NCBI GenBank assembly: GCA_045614225.1
Contig: JAZLCO010000019.1
Location: forward strand, 1 to 39,589
Length of the DNA stretch: 39,589 bases
Direction of reading: 5' to 3'
DNA from: UBA9715 sp045614225
Lineage (GTDB): Bacteria; Actinomycetota; Coriobacteriia; Coriobacteriales; Eggerthellaceae
Shown here: positions 7,706 to 14,995 of the stretch, one piece after another
Position numbering within the stretch: position 1 is the stretch's first letter
How the letters are laid out: the number at the start of each line of letters is the position of its first letter
The notes under the pieces: model-generated
What the model was told of the DNA's origin: nothing
The model's database searches: none
Seen by the model: the letters and a program-made list of their open reading frames with translations, nothing else
Program-made: the position numbers and the translations under genes

Positions 7706-8121
7706 TGGCGAAGCGTACCATCCTTATTGACGCCGAGCGTTGCACGGGTTGCTGGACATGCGCCATGGTTTGCCATGTCGCGAACCACCTCGAAGAGGAC
7801 GAATACCGTCTCCACGTCAAGACAATCGGTAGTGGAGGCATTGACGAGCCAGCAGGTGAGTTTCCGAATCTCAGCATGAGCTGGAGGCCCGTTTACACCA
7901 AGAAGTGCACGCTATGCGCTGATCGCGTGGCGGAAAACCTTCAGCCCTACTGCGTTCGCAACTGCCCGTCCGAAGCGCTGCTCCATGGCGATCTTGACGA
8001 AGAGGGCAGCGCGATTCAGAAGCGCTACCAGGAACTCCAGGCCAAGGGGCGCCGTGAAGTGAAACCCTATCCGTGGGAAGATTGTCGACCCGAGGTAATC
8101 TACATGGTCAAGGGCGAATAG
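7705..8121 (+). CDS. 4Fe-4S ferredoxin-type subunit of the molybdoenzyme
   Basis: A 138-residue electron-transfer subunit with two cysteine sets: C13-x2-C16-x2-C19-x3-C23 and C68-x2-C71-x11-C83-x3-C87, enough for two [4Fe-4S] clusters. DmsB/NrfC-like partners usually carry four clusters in about 200 residues, so this is a short form. Its ATG overlaps the stop codon of the catalytic subunit by one base (TAATG), with AGGAGGG upstream, implying coupled translation and a 1:1 complex. No membrane anchor gene follows; a terminator ends the unit, so the electron partner is probably soluble. Confidence 0.9.
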   Translation: MAKRTILIDAERCTGCWTCAMVCHVANHLEEDEYRLHVKTIGSGGIDEPAGEFPNLSMSWRPVYTKKCTLCADRVAENLQPYCVRNCPSEALLHGDLDEEGSAIQKRYQELQAKGRREVKPYPWEDCRPEVIYMVKGE

Positions 8122-8158
8122 AGCCGCTACAAGGGACTTTGGAAAGAATCTCTTGACG

Positions 8159-8190
8159 AAAAGGCGAGGGCTATACGGCTCTCGCCTTTT
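8159..8190 (+). terminator. Terminator of the molybdoenzyme operon
   Basis: A 10-bp perfect stem, AAAAGGCGAG with CTCGCCTTTT, and a 12-base loop, 37 bases after the Fe-S subunit stop codon. Confidence 0.85.
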
Positions 8191-8317
8191 CCATGAGAAG
8201 GCCGCCAAAACGATCATTTAAAGAACTGAAGGATTGCTGATGCAATCGTCTCATGCACTTACATTCTTCAGTTTTCCTCCGCTGTTCTTTCGTGCAGGTG
8301 TTGAGAATCCCGACCGT

Positions 8318-8362
8318 CTGGCAGCCATGAGGTCAGGGGTTCGATCCCCCTATGCTCCACCA
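8318..8362. repeat. attR-like direct repeat (tRNA-Ala 3' fragment)
   Basis: A perfect 45-base copy of 3716-3760, from the anticodon loop through CCA, without any 5' tRNA half before it. It cannot fold as a tRNA. With the copy in the intact gene it bounds a segment of about 4.6 kb. Confidence 0.85.
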
Positions 8363-8370
8363 TAAATTCC

Positions 8371-8398
8371 AAACCGCCGTCAGGCGGTTTTCTTTTTT
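8371..8398 (+). terminator. Terminator after the tRNA-Ala fragment
   Basis: Stem AAACCGCC/GGCGGTTT with a GTCA loop and a T-rich tail. It is probably the original terminator of the tRNA-Ala gene, displaced by the insertion. Confidence 0.8.
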
Positions 8399-8402
8399 CA
8401 TC

Positions 8403-8424
8403 GAGCATAGGGGGATCGAACCCC
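8403..8424 (-). repeat. Inverted 22-base tRNA-Ala T-arm/acceptor fragment
   Basis: An exact reverse complement of tRNA-Ala bases 3734-3755 (also 8336-8357). With the attR copy it can form a 22-bp stem around the terminator. It may record a second recombination event at this site. Confidence 0.7.
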
Positions 8425-8550
8425 GGGAGGGGCCAACAGCCCTGTGGGCTGTTGGCAAAGGAGCGCCGAAGAATACGGGCTGAAACGAGCAAACGATCGG
8501 CTGAAGAAGAAGCGCATCGTTTCCGATGCCCAAAGCCCTTACTTGATGAT

Positions 8551-9675
8551 TTAGGCGATTCTCCTATGCGTCAGCCACATTGCCGCACCCGCAGCGATGA
8601 TGCAAACAGTAATGAGCATCAGCGGAAGCTCGTCTCCAGTTTGGGGGATATTCGCGGCAGCTGCGATCGTGGTCACGGCTGGGGTAGGTGTCGGAGCAGG
8701 CGTGGGTGAGGGATTCTTCGAGATTTGCACATCCGTTGCAAGTGCGGGGTCTTTCACCCAATCGTCGCGGTTGACGACGATGGTGCCGCTGCCTGTGCCA
8801 AGCGTCTGGCCGATGACGTATATCACGTCATTGATTTCTCTCGCAGCATCCACCACCTGCACGTTGGGAGTCAAAATGGTCGCATTCTCGATGTTTATAA
8901 CGCCGGGCGTGATGGGATCAACTGCTGGGTAGTTGCTGTCGTAGGCGAGCATCGCGTGATAGCCGGCGTGAGCGCTGATGTCGGAATTGTCGATGGTGAT
9001 GGTAGCTCCGCCATGGTGGTATGCGGTGATTCCCGAACGGTCGCTGGTAGTGTTAACGGTGCTGTTGGAGATGGAAACGTCACCGTGGCTGACAACGCCG
9101 TGGCCGACGTCTTTGATCGTGACCGAGGAGTCTTTGATGGAGACAGGGCCGTCGCCCTGGATGCCGGCTGTGGCACCGTGCCCGGATTCTCCGTCATCGT
9201 AGGTGCCCGTGATGTTGACGGTTGTGTTCTCGATGGTGACGTTGCCATTGTCCTGACCCGAGCCGTTGTGAGCGACGAGCCCGTTATATGACGTGGCGTC
9301 GAGTGTGCCGCCGTCGCCGTCCTGGTCTGTGACGGTCAAGTTGCCTTCAGTAACGATAATTGCGCACCCGTCCATATCGGTCGGCTTAGCATTGTCGATG
9401 GTGTTCTTCCCATTTAGCTCGACGTTGAGGTCGCCGCCATACGCCTTGATCTTGCCGCCGTCGTAGTTGTCGAGCGCGAGAGCGTCAGCGCCGTCCCACG
9501 ACCACGTGCCGCCATTGGAGCCAGTCCCTTTCGCCGCCTCGGTGATTGCGGGATTCTCGCCGACGACAAGAGACGTTGCGGCAAATGCGGTGCTCGGCAT
9601 CAGCACCATTCCAAAGAGCGCGATGGCGGTAGCAACGCTCCCCACTCGCTTGAAGAGCTTGTTATCAGTGTGCAT
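8551..9675 (-). CDS. Sortase-anchored surface protein with beta-helix-like repeats
   Basis: A 374-residue secreted protein. The N-terminus is a signal peptide (KRVGSVATAIALFGMVLMPSTAFA). Residues of about 40-300 are rich in G, N, T and D with recurring short units such as LTVTDQDG, VTIENTTVNITG, VSIKDSSVTIKD and VSISNSTVNTTS, the pattern of a right-handed parallel beta-helix. A Pro-Thr-rich spacer (PTPAPTPTPA) leads to IPQTG at 343-347, a hydrophobic segment and a short basic tail, so it should be joined to the cell wall by a sortase. AAGGAAGG precedes the ATG. It follows the 28-codon peptide gene on the same strand and probably shares its promoter. Carbohydrate or host binding is possible but unproven. 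Confidence 0.88.
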   Translation of the reverse strand: MHTDNKLFKRVGSVATAIALFGMVLMPSTAFAATSLVVGENPAITEAAKGTGSNGGTWSWDGADALALDNYDGGKIKAYGGDLNVELNGKNTIDNAKPTDMDGCAIIVTEGNLTVTDQDGDGGTLDATSYNGLVAHNGSGQDNGNVTIENTTVNITGTYDDGESGHGATAGIQGDGPVSIKDSSVTIKDVGHGVVSHGDVSISNSTVNTTSDRSGITAYHHGGATITIDNSDISAHAGYHAMLAYDSNYPAVDPITPGVINIENATILTPNVQVVDAAREINDVIYVIGQTLGTGSGTIVVNRDDWVKDPALATDVQISKNPSPTPAPTPTPAVTTIAAAANIPQTGDELPLMLITVCIIAAGAAMWLTHRRIA

Positions 9676-9724
9676 GCTTTCCTTCCTTCGAAAGCCCGCG
9701 GTCGAGGTCTATCTCCACGGATTT

Positions 9725-9811
9725 CTAGAACAGCTTCTTGACGCTGCCGCACACGCGAGCCTTCTCCTGCAGCTTGGGGGGCAGGTCCTTGATGCAGCTC
9801 TCGATGTCCAC
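9725..9811 (-). pseudogene. 28-codon Nif11-leader-like peptide, probably truncated
   Basis: Behind an excellent ribosome site (GAGGAGG, 6 bases before a GTG start), this frame encodes 28 residues containing CIKDLPPKLQEKARVCGSV, which resembles the first helices of Nif11-type leader peptides (usual form LPxxLQEKAxxCxSxEELL). It stops at TAG after KKLF. Beyond the TAG the frame continues as KSVEIDLDRGLSKEG, resembling the middle of such a leader but without its GG end. It is either a decayed leader-peptide gene or a short peptide translated ahead of the surface-protein gene, whose start codon lies 50 bases further on. Confidence 0.5.
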
Positions 9812-9852
9812 GGTCGACCTCCTCTTATTGCGGGCGTTTTGCCTTTCACTCT

Positions 9853-9858
9853 ATTATA
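9853..9858 (-). promoter_or_regulatory. Candidate -10 box for the leader peptide/surface protein unit
   Basis: TATAAT on the minus strand, about 40 bases before the 28-codon peptide start codon. No good -35 hexamer is seen at 16-18 bases. Confidence 0.4.
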
Positions 9859-10143
9859 CGTAGGCGGATGCGCGCCGTTTCAGGGAACCGCGCCAGACAT
9901 GCAAGCCTGAAGTCGCAGACGTGCCCAAACGCACGAATCGCCCGATTCAGCTTCCAAGCAGTTGCACATGTGCTTGGAATTTCGGCTTCATGCCACTTAA
10001 ACGAACATGAAAGAGACGAACAATGCTTTTCCAGCAGCGAGCTTTGCCTTTCGCCTAAGCACTTGCCGACCCAGCACGCTTTTGCCATCGCAATGCCCAT
10101 GCCAAGACCATCAATACAATAAAACGACTCTATGGTACTTTCG
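9859..10143. other. Non-coding gap with one hairpin
   Basis: No supported gene; overlapping frames here have no family features and mostly no ribosome site. A perfect 9-bp inverted repeat, TTCCAAGCA (9952-9960) and TGCTTGGAA (9971-9979), with a 10-base loop, is the only clear structure. Confidence 0.4.
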
Positions 10144-10149
10144 TATAAT
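10144..10149 (+). promoter_or_regulatory. Candidate -10 box for the GG-leader small protein
   Basis: TATAAT 50 bases before the start codon of the 75-residue gene; the region upstream is AT-rich but lacks a recognisable -35 hexamer. Confidence 0.4.
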
Positions 10150-10199
10150 GAGAAAGGATTCATTCTTCGAGGCCACGCCCAACAGAAAGGAGTGCAGCG

Positions 10200-10427
10200 A
10201 TGGATTCCCATGATTCCAGAAAGCTACCCGATGAAGAGCTGATGCATGTCTCCGGGGGCGATGGCGAACCTCCAGCTCCCAACAAACCCCTTCCGCGCTG
10301 TCCCGATTGCGGAACTAAAGATTATGTAGTTTTACTCAGCGCCTGGAATAGCGAGGACGGCACTCATCTCTACATGGACTTGCTCTGTGAGAAATGCCAT
10401 AACGAATGGACCATGCGCTATTACTAA
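10200..10427 (+). CDS. Small protein with double-glycine leader and zinc ribbon
   Basis: A 75-residue protein preceded by AGAAAGGAG and a good spacer. The N-terminus, SRKLPDEELMHVSGG (residues 6-20), has the form of the leader end (LxDEELxxVSGG) that C39 peptidase-containing exporters cut in bacteriocins and Nif11-type peptides. The rest (about 55 residues) has CPDCG near 34 and CEKCH near 63, a C4 zinc ribbon followed by NEWTMRYY, similar to TFIIS-like ribbons. A cleavable leader joined to a zinc ribbon is unusual. No peptidase-transporter gene is adjacent. It could be an exported peptide, or a cytosolic ribbon protein whose N-terminus resembles a leader by chance. Confidence 0.7.
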   Translation: MDSHDSRKLPDEELMHVSGGDGEPPAPNKPLPRCPDCGTKDYVVLLSAWNSEDGTHLYMDLLCEKCHNEWTMRYY

Positions 10428-10456
10428 AACTGTCGAATCGAAGCATGAGGTACACC

Positions 10457-11125
10457 ATGCCCGTGAAATCGGACAAAGAACCGAGGGAGCTGAAAGATAC
10501 CGGACCAAGACACGCGCCGCTCGTGGTCGCGATCACGGGTGCAAGCGGTTCGGGAAAGACAACCTTCGCTGAGCGCCTTCGCCAACGACTCGGCCGTGCA
10601 TCTATCATGATCTCGCACGACGACTACTACAAGCACTTCCCTGAGATGACCGATGAGGAAGCCGCTGTCTACGATTTCGACAGCTTGGATGCCTTGGACA
10701 ACGGCCTGTTCGTCGAGCATCTGGGTGCGCTCAAAGCCGGAAAACCTGTTGAGATTCCGTCCTATGATTTTGCAACGCACACGCGCGTCGATGGAGCCAA
10801 GCGCGTTGAACCAGCACCCGTCATCTTGGTCGAAGGCCTGCTCATCATGGCCGATCCTGCTTTGCGGGAATTATTCGACTTGATTATCTACATGGACACC
10901 GATCCCGATGTGCGGGTTCTCAGGCGCGTGGAGCGCGACTGCCTTGAGCGAGGCGCCGATATAGAACGTGCCATCAAAATGTATCTCGGAACGGCAAAAG
11001 ATGCGCAGGAGAGGCACGTCGAACCTTACAAGAGCAAGGCGAATCTTGTCATCCCCGATGGGTCGGATGAGCTCACGCTCGAGATAGTGGCTCAGGGTAT
11101 TCTCGGATTGTGCGGGCTGCAGTAG
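10457..11125 (+). CDS. udk: Uridine kinase
   Basis: A 222-residue P-loop kinase phosphorylating uridine and cytidine in pyrimidine salvage. It shows Walker A GASGSGKTT near the N-terminus, SHDDYYK after it (substrate-binding region), DFDSLDALD, the IPSYDFATHTR segment and VEGLLIMADPALRELFD, all typical of the uridine kinase/phosphoribulokinase family. ATG 10457 is chosen because GAGG lies 6-7 bases upstream; in-frame ATGs at 10406 and 10445 overlap or nearly overlap the preceding gene. It lies 29 bases after the zinc-ribbon gene and may be read through from it, though the functions look unrelated. Confidence 0.9.
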   Translation: MPVKSDKEPRELKDTGPRHAPLVVAITGASGSGKTTFAERLRQRLGRASIMISHDDYYKHFPEMTDEEAAVYDFDSLDALDNGLFVEHLGALKAGKPVEIPSYDFATHTRVDGAKRVEPAPVILVEGLLIMADPALRELFDLIIYMDTDPDVRVLRRVERDCLERGADIERAIKMYLGTAKDAQERHVEPYKSKANLVIPDGSDELTLEIVAQGILGLCGLQ

Positions 11126-11161
11126 CGACGGCTATCGCAGCCCGCATGATCAATATCTCAG

Positions 11162-11809
11162 TTAGTTTTGTTCACCGGCAATCTTGTCGACGGCATCTGC
11201 AACAGCCTCAGCAGCAAGTTCGGCACCAGCCTGGACATCTTCGGGGGTCATGCTGGCAATCTCCGCAGCAGCCTTGCCAACTGCGTCTGAGACAGCTTCG
11301 GCTGCGAGCTCTACACCAGCCTGGACATCCCCAGGAGCTACAAAACCAGCCTCTGTGGCTGCTTTGTCAACCGCATCTGCCACGGCTTCGGCTGCAAGCT
11401 CCGCACCGGCAACCAAATCTCCGGGAGGCACGAGGCCAGCTTCCGCAGCTGCCTTGTCAACGGCATCTGCCGCAGCCTCGGCTGCAAGTTCCACGCCTGC
11501 TTTGACGTCTTCGGGGTCGATTTGGCCGACCTTTCCGTCGCCATCGAGATCCATATGCGATGCTTCCTCGACCCTGTCCTTGATGAACTCGTAAGCCGCA
11601 TTGGCACCATCCGCCAACAGGTCGACAGCACTCGAAGCGGCACCACCGGCACCCTCGAGTGCTCCATCGAGGCCCGGGCGCTCGGTGCTCGCCCATTCAT
11701 CAGCCTTCTCGGCGAATTTTGCGCTGGCGTTCACTGCGCCCTCAACAAAGGGTTTTGCCTGCTCGAATGCAGCTTCTGCCTTCTCACGGATATCATCCAA
11801 CGATGTCAT
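11162..11809 (-). CDS. Alanine-rich tandem-repeat protein with an EF-hand-like loop
   Basis: A 215-residue acidic, alanine-rich protein without a signal peptide. The N-terminal part is helical (AEAAFEQAKPFVEGAVNASAKFAEKADEW). A DLDGDGKVGQID segment near residues 89-100 has the spacing of an EF-hand/dockerin calcium loop. Four repeats of about 31 residues follow, each of the type (P/G)(E/G)D(V/L)xAG(V/A)ELAAEAxADAVDKAAxE, the last one ending the protein; the DNA repeats too. The helices probably form an elongated or coiled structure. AAGGAGAGG lies before the ATG at 11809. No family is recognised with confidence. Confidence 0.75.
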   Translation of the reverse strand: MTSLDDIREKAEAAFEQAKPFVEGAVNASAKFAEKADEWASTERPGLDGALEGAGGAASSAVDLLADGANAAYEFIKDRVEEASHMDLDGDGKVGQIDPEDVKAGVELAAEAAADAVDKAAAEAGLVPPGDLVAGAELAAEAVADAVDKAATEAGFVAPGDVQAGVELAAEAVSDAVGKAAAEIASMTPEDVQAGAELAAEAVADAVDKIAGEQN

Positions 11810-11858
11810 GGCCTCTCCTTTCAATCGGAACTATTGCCAAGTTTATCATGGTTTCAAA

Positions 11859-11889
11859 TTCACAGTCACACAATCAAGCTTGCTATAAT
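11859..11889 (+). promoter_or_regulatory. Candidate promoter of the UbiB-like kinase gene
   Basis: TATAAT at 11884-11889 with a poor -35 (TTCACA, 19-base spacer), 110 bases before the start codon. Confidence 0.4.
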
Positions 11890-11998
11890 GCCGTGGAAAG
11901 CGCTGGCGTTTTATCGACCAGTAATCACATGACAAAAGATGGAGCAAATGGCAGAGGGCAGCACTCTACTGTATGGCACTAAAGAAGGAGATGGGCGC

Positions 11999-13624
11999 AT
12001 GGCAGATGTCAGCCGTTTGATGAAGATGGCGCGCAAGCGCTCCAAAGAGGACAAGGCGGCTTCCCAGGCGAGGTTCAAGGAAATCCTCGCCATCGTGAAG
12101 AAATACGACCTGAAAGACGGCCTGACGCCCGAAACAACGGTCGATCTCATCCAAGACCTGGGCACGACCTTCGTCAAACTTGGCCAGATCGCCTCGACGC
12201 ATCCCGATGTGCTCCCTCCTGAATACTGCGAGGCGCTCGGCGAGCTGCGCACGCACGCACGCCCACTCGATTTCGCCGATGTGAAATCGCAGGTCGAAAG
12301 CGAACTTGGCAAACCATTGGACGAGCTGTTCTCGGAATTCGACGAGACACCCTTGGGCTCGGCGTCTATCGCACAGGTTCATCGCGCAGTGTTGCCAACG
12401 GGCGAGATCGTAGCCGTGAAGGTTCAGCGCCCCGGCATCGTTGAAACGGTAACGAACGACCTGGCCATCATGGAGCGCTTGGTGGAAATCTTGGAGCTCG
12501 TGAACAAGGACAAAGGCGGCCTGTCTCTGAAAGAGCTGGTCGGCGAGCTTGTCAAAACCTCGATGGAGGAGCTTGACTTCACGAACGAGGAAACGAACCT
12601 CGTGCGCTTCTATGCGAACAACGAGCCACGTGAGGGCGTTTCCTCGCCGAAATGCTACCAAGAGTACTCGACGAGCGCGATTCTGACCGAGGATTTCGTC
12701 AGCGCACCGGCCATCGAGGGCATCAACGAGATGGACAAAACCGATGAGGAGCGCGATGCGCTGGCCTACCTCATTGCCCACAACTTCATGCAGCAAGTAA
12801 TGGAAGACGGTTTCTACCACGCCGACCCACATGCTGGAAACGTCATGGTGACCGAAGACAACGGCATCGAATGGATCGACTTCGGCATGATGGGCACGAT
12901 GACTTCGAGCCAACGCGAATCTCTCAAGCAATTGGTGCTAGCCCTCGTCAAGGGCGACAACTACGGGCTCAAGCGCGCAGTACTGAAAGTCGTTACCCCA
13001 ACAGGTCCCGTCGATCACGCAGCGCTGCTCGAGATGTGCGAGGACGTCACCGGCCAGTTCGTCGACGTCGATCTCGACGAGTTCGACACCGGCGCGCTCA
13101 TCACATCGCTGACAAGCTCCCTCACCGACGTGGGAATGGATGTCGACCCATTCCTCTCGAACCTAGGCCGCGGCTTGGTGACGCTGGAGGGCACGATCCA
13201 CCTGGTGTCCCCCCGACTCAACATCATGTCGGTGCTGGTCGACTACCTGAAGAGCAGCTTCGATCCCAACAGCATCAACCGCGCAGCAAGGAACATGCTC
13301 GGTCAAGCAATTGATAGCGCCGCTGCCACGGTGACGCTGCCCACAAAGCTGAATGAGACGCTCGACATGCTGCAAAAAGGCCATGTGAAGGTCGGCATGC
13401 AAGTATCGGCGACCGAGAAGCTCTCACGCGACATACGCGCAGCGGCAGGCCTTGTCGCCCTTGCGCTCATCGCCATGGGGCTGGTCCTCGGAGCATGTAT
13501 CTTGGGCTCGAGCGCCAACGCGGTCTCGCTGGGCGGCGTTCCGCTGTTCGGCGGCATCGGCCTCATCGTGGGCATTGTGCTGGGCATTTTCGTTTTCGTG
13601 AAAACGAAGCCCTACCTCAAATAG
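11999..13624 (+). CDS. ABC1/UbiB-family atypical kinase
   Basis: A 541-residue ABC1/UbiB (AarF) family protein. It has the family-specific KxGQ motif (K60-L-G-Q63), the SASIAQVH loop at about 121-128 that replaces the glycine loop, the catalytic-lysine strand VAVKVQRP (K141), the DPHAGN catalytic segment and the WIDFG metal-binding motif, then two C-terminal transmembrane segments (about 485-540). In proteobacteria such proteins support ubiquinone synthesis; in this lineage a role in menaquinone or lipid handling at the membrane is more likely. ATG 11999 follows AAGGAG by 8 bases; an upstream in-frame ATG (11939) lacks such a site. Confidence 0.9.
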   Translation: MADVSRLMKMARKRSKEDKAASQARFKEILAIVKKYDLKDGLTPETTVDLIQDLGTTFVKLGQIASTHPDVLPPEYCEALGELRTHARPLDFADVKSQVESELGKPLDELFSEFDETPLGSASIAQVHRAVLPTGEIVAVKVQRPGIVETVTNDLAIMERLVEILELVNKDKGGLSLKELVGELVKTSMEELDFTNEETNLVRFYANNEPREGVSSPKCYQEYSTSAILTEDFVSAPAIEGINEMDKTDEERDALAYLIAHNFMQQVMEDGFYHADPHAGNVMVTEDNGIEWIDFGMMGTMTSSQRESLKQLVLALVKGDNYGLKRAVLKVVTPTGPVDHAALLEMCEDVTGQFVDVDLDEFDTGALITSLTSSLTDVGMDVDPFLSNLGRGLVTLEGTIHLVSPRLNIMSVLVDYLKSSFDPNSINRAARNMLGQAIDSAAATVTLPTKLNETLDMLQKGHVKVGMQVSATEKLSRDIRAAAGLVALALIAMGLVLGACILGSSANAVSLGGVPLFGGIGLIVGIVLGIFVFVKTKPYLK

Positions 13625-13698
13625 CGTTTCTTAAAACACGCTGGTGAAATAGCTAATCGGCTGCAAAATGAACGGACGCATACTTTTCAATCTGCATA

Positions 13699-14976
13699 AT
13701 GGCTAACATGAGCAAAAAAGCATTAGAAATATGGGCAATTGTGGCGCTGGCATGCACGTTTTTCATGCTGTTCGTACCCAATTACGCGCAATACCAGCTC
13801 TCCCCCATCGCGCATTGGATCATGCCGGCATATGACCTTGATTCCGCGCAGTTCTCCATGCTGTTCTCCGCAGCGATGATCCCGGGCATTCTGCTGAGCC
13901 TGGTAGCCGGCTTGATGTGCGACCGATTCGGGGTGAAGCGCGTCGTGACCATCGCCGGCGCGATTTCTGTAGCCGCACTCATCGCGCGCATATTCGCTCC
14001 CAACTTCGGCGCCCTGTTCGTCTGCATGGCGCTTGCTGGAGTGCTCGCAACGTTCATCAACGCGAACATCGCCAAGATCATGGGCTCGTGGTTCCCTCCG
14101 GAAAAAGTCGGGCTCGCGGTCGGCATCGGCCTCGCAGGATCGACGTTTGCCATGCTCGTCGGCTTGGGCACGAGCGCCCTCTTCCCTTCCCTACAGGTCA
14201 TATTCATATTCACCGCCGCGATGGCAGTTGTCGCACTCGTCGCTTGGTGGCTGTTCTTCAAGGACGGCCCCCGCGGCACGCAGAAGCAAGGTGCGCAGCA
14301 AGCTGACACTTCCCCCGCAACGCAGCCAACGCTTTCAGAGTGCCTGAAGGTCGTCCTGAAAAGCCGGAACGTGTGGCTCGTCGGCGCTGCGCTCGGCCTC
14401 GACATGGCTGCGACCATGTGCATCCTCACGTTCCTCCCTCAAGTGCTGCAAGCCACGCGTGGGTTCGATCCTGCCGCTGCCGGCGCTGTGTCCTCAGTGG
14501 TCACGTTCGGTAATCTCACAGGATCCATCCTCGCGCCTGTCATCTATACGCGCATCGGCCGTTTCAAGCCAGTCGCTGTCGTGTTCGCAATAGTGGCAGG
14601 AGCGGGCACTGCGTTCGCATGGCAGTTGCCAGATGGCCCGATCATGATGGTCAGTCTCTTCCTCACTGGTTTCACCTTGAGCGGCCTGATGACGATGTTC
14701 GTGTCCGTGATCGTGCTCCTGCCCGAGATAGGCCCGGTGTACGCGGGCACGGCCGGCGGCGTCTGCGCAACCATGCAGCTGTTCGGTGCGGTGGTCATTC
14801 CCTCTTACATCCTCGCGCCCATCCTGGGAACGAACTTCCCGATGCTCTACATGATCGCCGGTATCTTGTGCTTGATAATTGCGGTCTGCACGTTCGCTTT
14901 GCCCGAGGTGACCAAACACTTGGGAAGCGGCCCGACGAATGATGGGCCGCAGGGGAATGAGCCGGACAACGAGTAA
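13699..14976 (+). CDS. MFS transporter (NimT/CynX- or OFA-like)
   Basis: A 425-residue protein with about 12 hydrophobic segments in two halves, split by a hydrophilic linker near residues 190-215. The loop after the second segment reads GLMCDRFGVKRV, the classical MFS motif A. Helices contain GxxxG-rich stretches such as VGIGLAGSTFAMLVGLG. Substrate unknown; small anions or weak acids are possible by resemblance to nitrate, cyanate or oxalate transporters. Two starts (13699 and 13708) are possible, neither with a strong ribosome site. It lies 74 bases after the UbiB-like gene. Confidence 0.85.
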   Translation: MANMSKKALEIWAIVALACTFFMLFVPNYAQYQLSPIAHWIMPAYDLDSAQFSMLFSAAMIPGILLSLVAGLMCDRFGVKRVVTIAGAISVAALIARIFAPNFGALFVCMALAGVLATFINANIAKIMGSWFPPEKVGLAVGIGLAGSTFAMLVGLGTSALFPSLQVIFIFTAAMAVVALVAWWLFFKDGPRGTQKQGAQQADTSPATQPTLSECLKVVLKSRNVWLVGAALGLDMAATMCILTFLPQVLQATRGFDPAAAGAVSSVVTFGNLTGSILAPVIYTRIGRFKPVAVVFAIVAGAGTAFAWQLPDGPIMMVSLFLTGFTLSGLMTMFVSVIVLLPEIGPVYAGTAGGVCATMQLFGAVVIPSYILAPILGTNFPMLYMIAGILCLIIAVCTFALPEVTKHLGSGPTNDGPQGNEPDNE

Positions 14977-14995
14977 TTGAGCGGACGTCTTCGTT

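Larger units (their letters stand above)
8191..8550. other. Non-coding right edge of the island and flank
   Basis: No gene is supported. In order it holds a nested inverted repeat (AACTGAAG at about 8225 with CTTCAGTT near 8270, and GATTGC/GCAATC inside), the tRNA-Ala fragment (8318-8362), a terminator (8371-8398), an inverted 22-base tRNA piece (8403-8424) and a perfect 11-bp hairpin GCCAACAGCCC/GGGCTGTTGGC (about 8432-8456). One frame downstream (about 8461-8553) reads a charged, helix-like stretch, which may be a gene remnant. Confidence 0.55.

Noticed and set aside
8268..8533. Two short minus-strand frames over the tRNA-Ala fragment.
   Set aside because: They are translations of the tRNA copy, its terminator and the inverted piece, a common source of false small proteins.
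9846..10211. Overlapping open frames of about 70-120 codons on both strands in the gap before the GG-leader gene.
   Set aside because: They overlap each other, lack ribosome sites and family features, and span promoter-like sequences.
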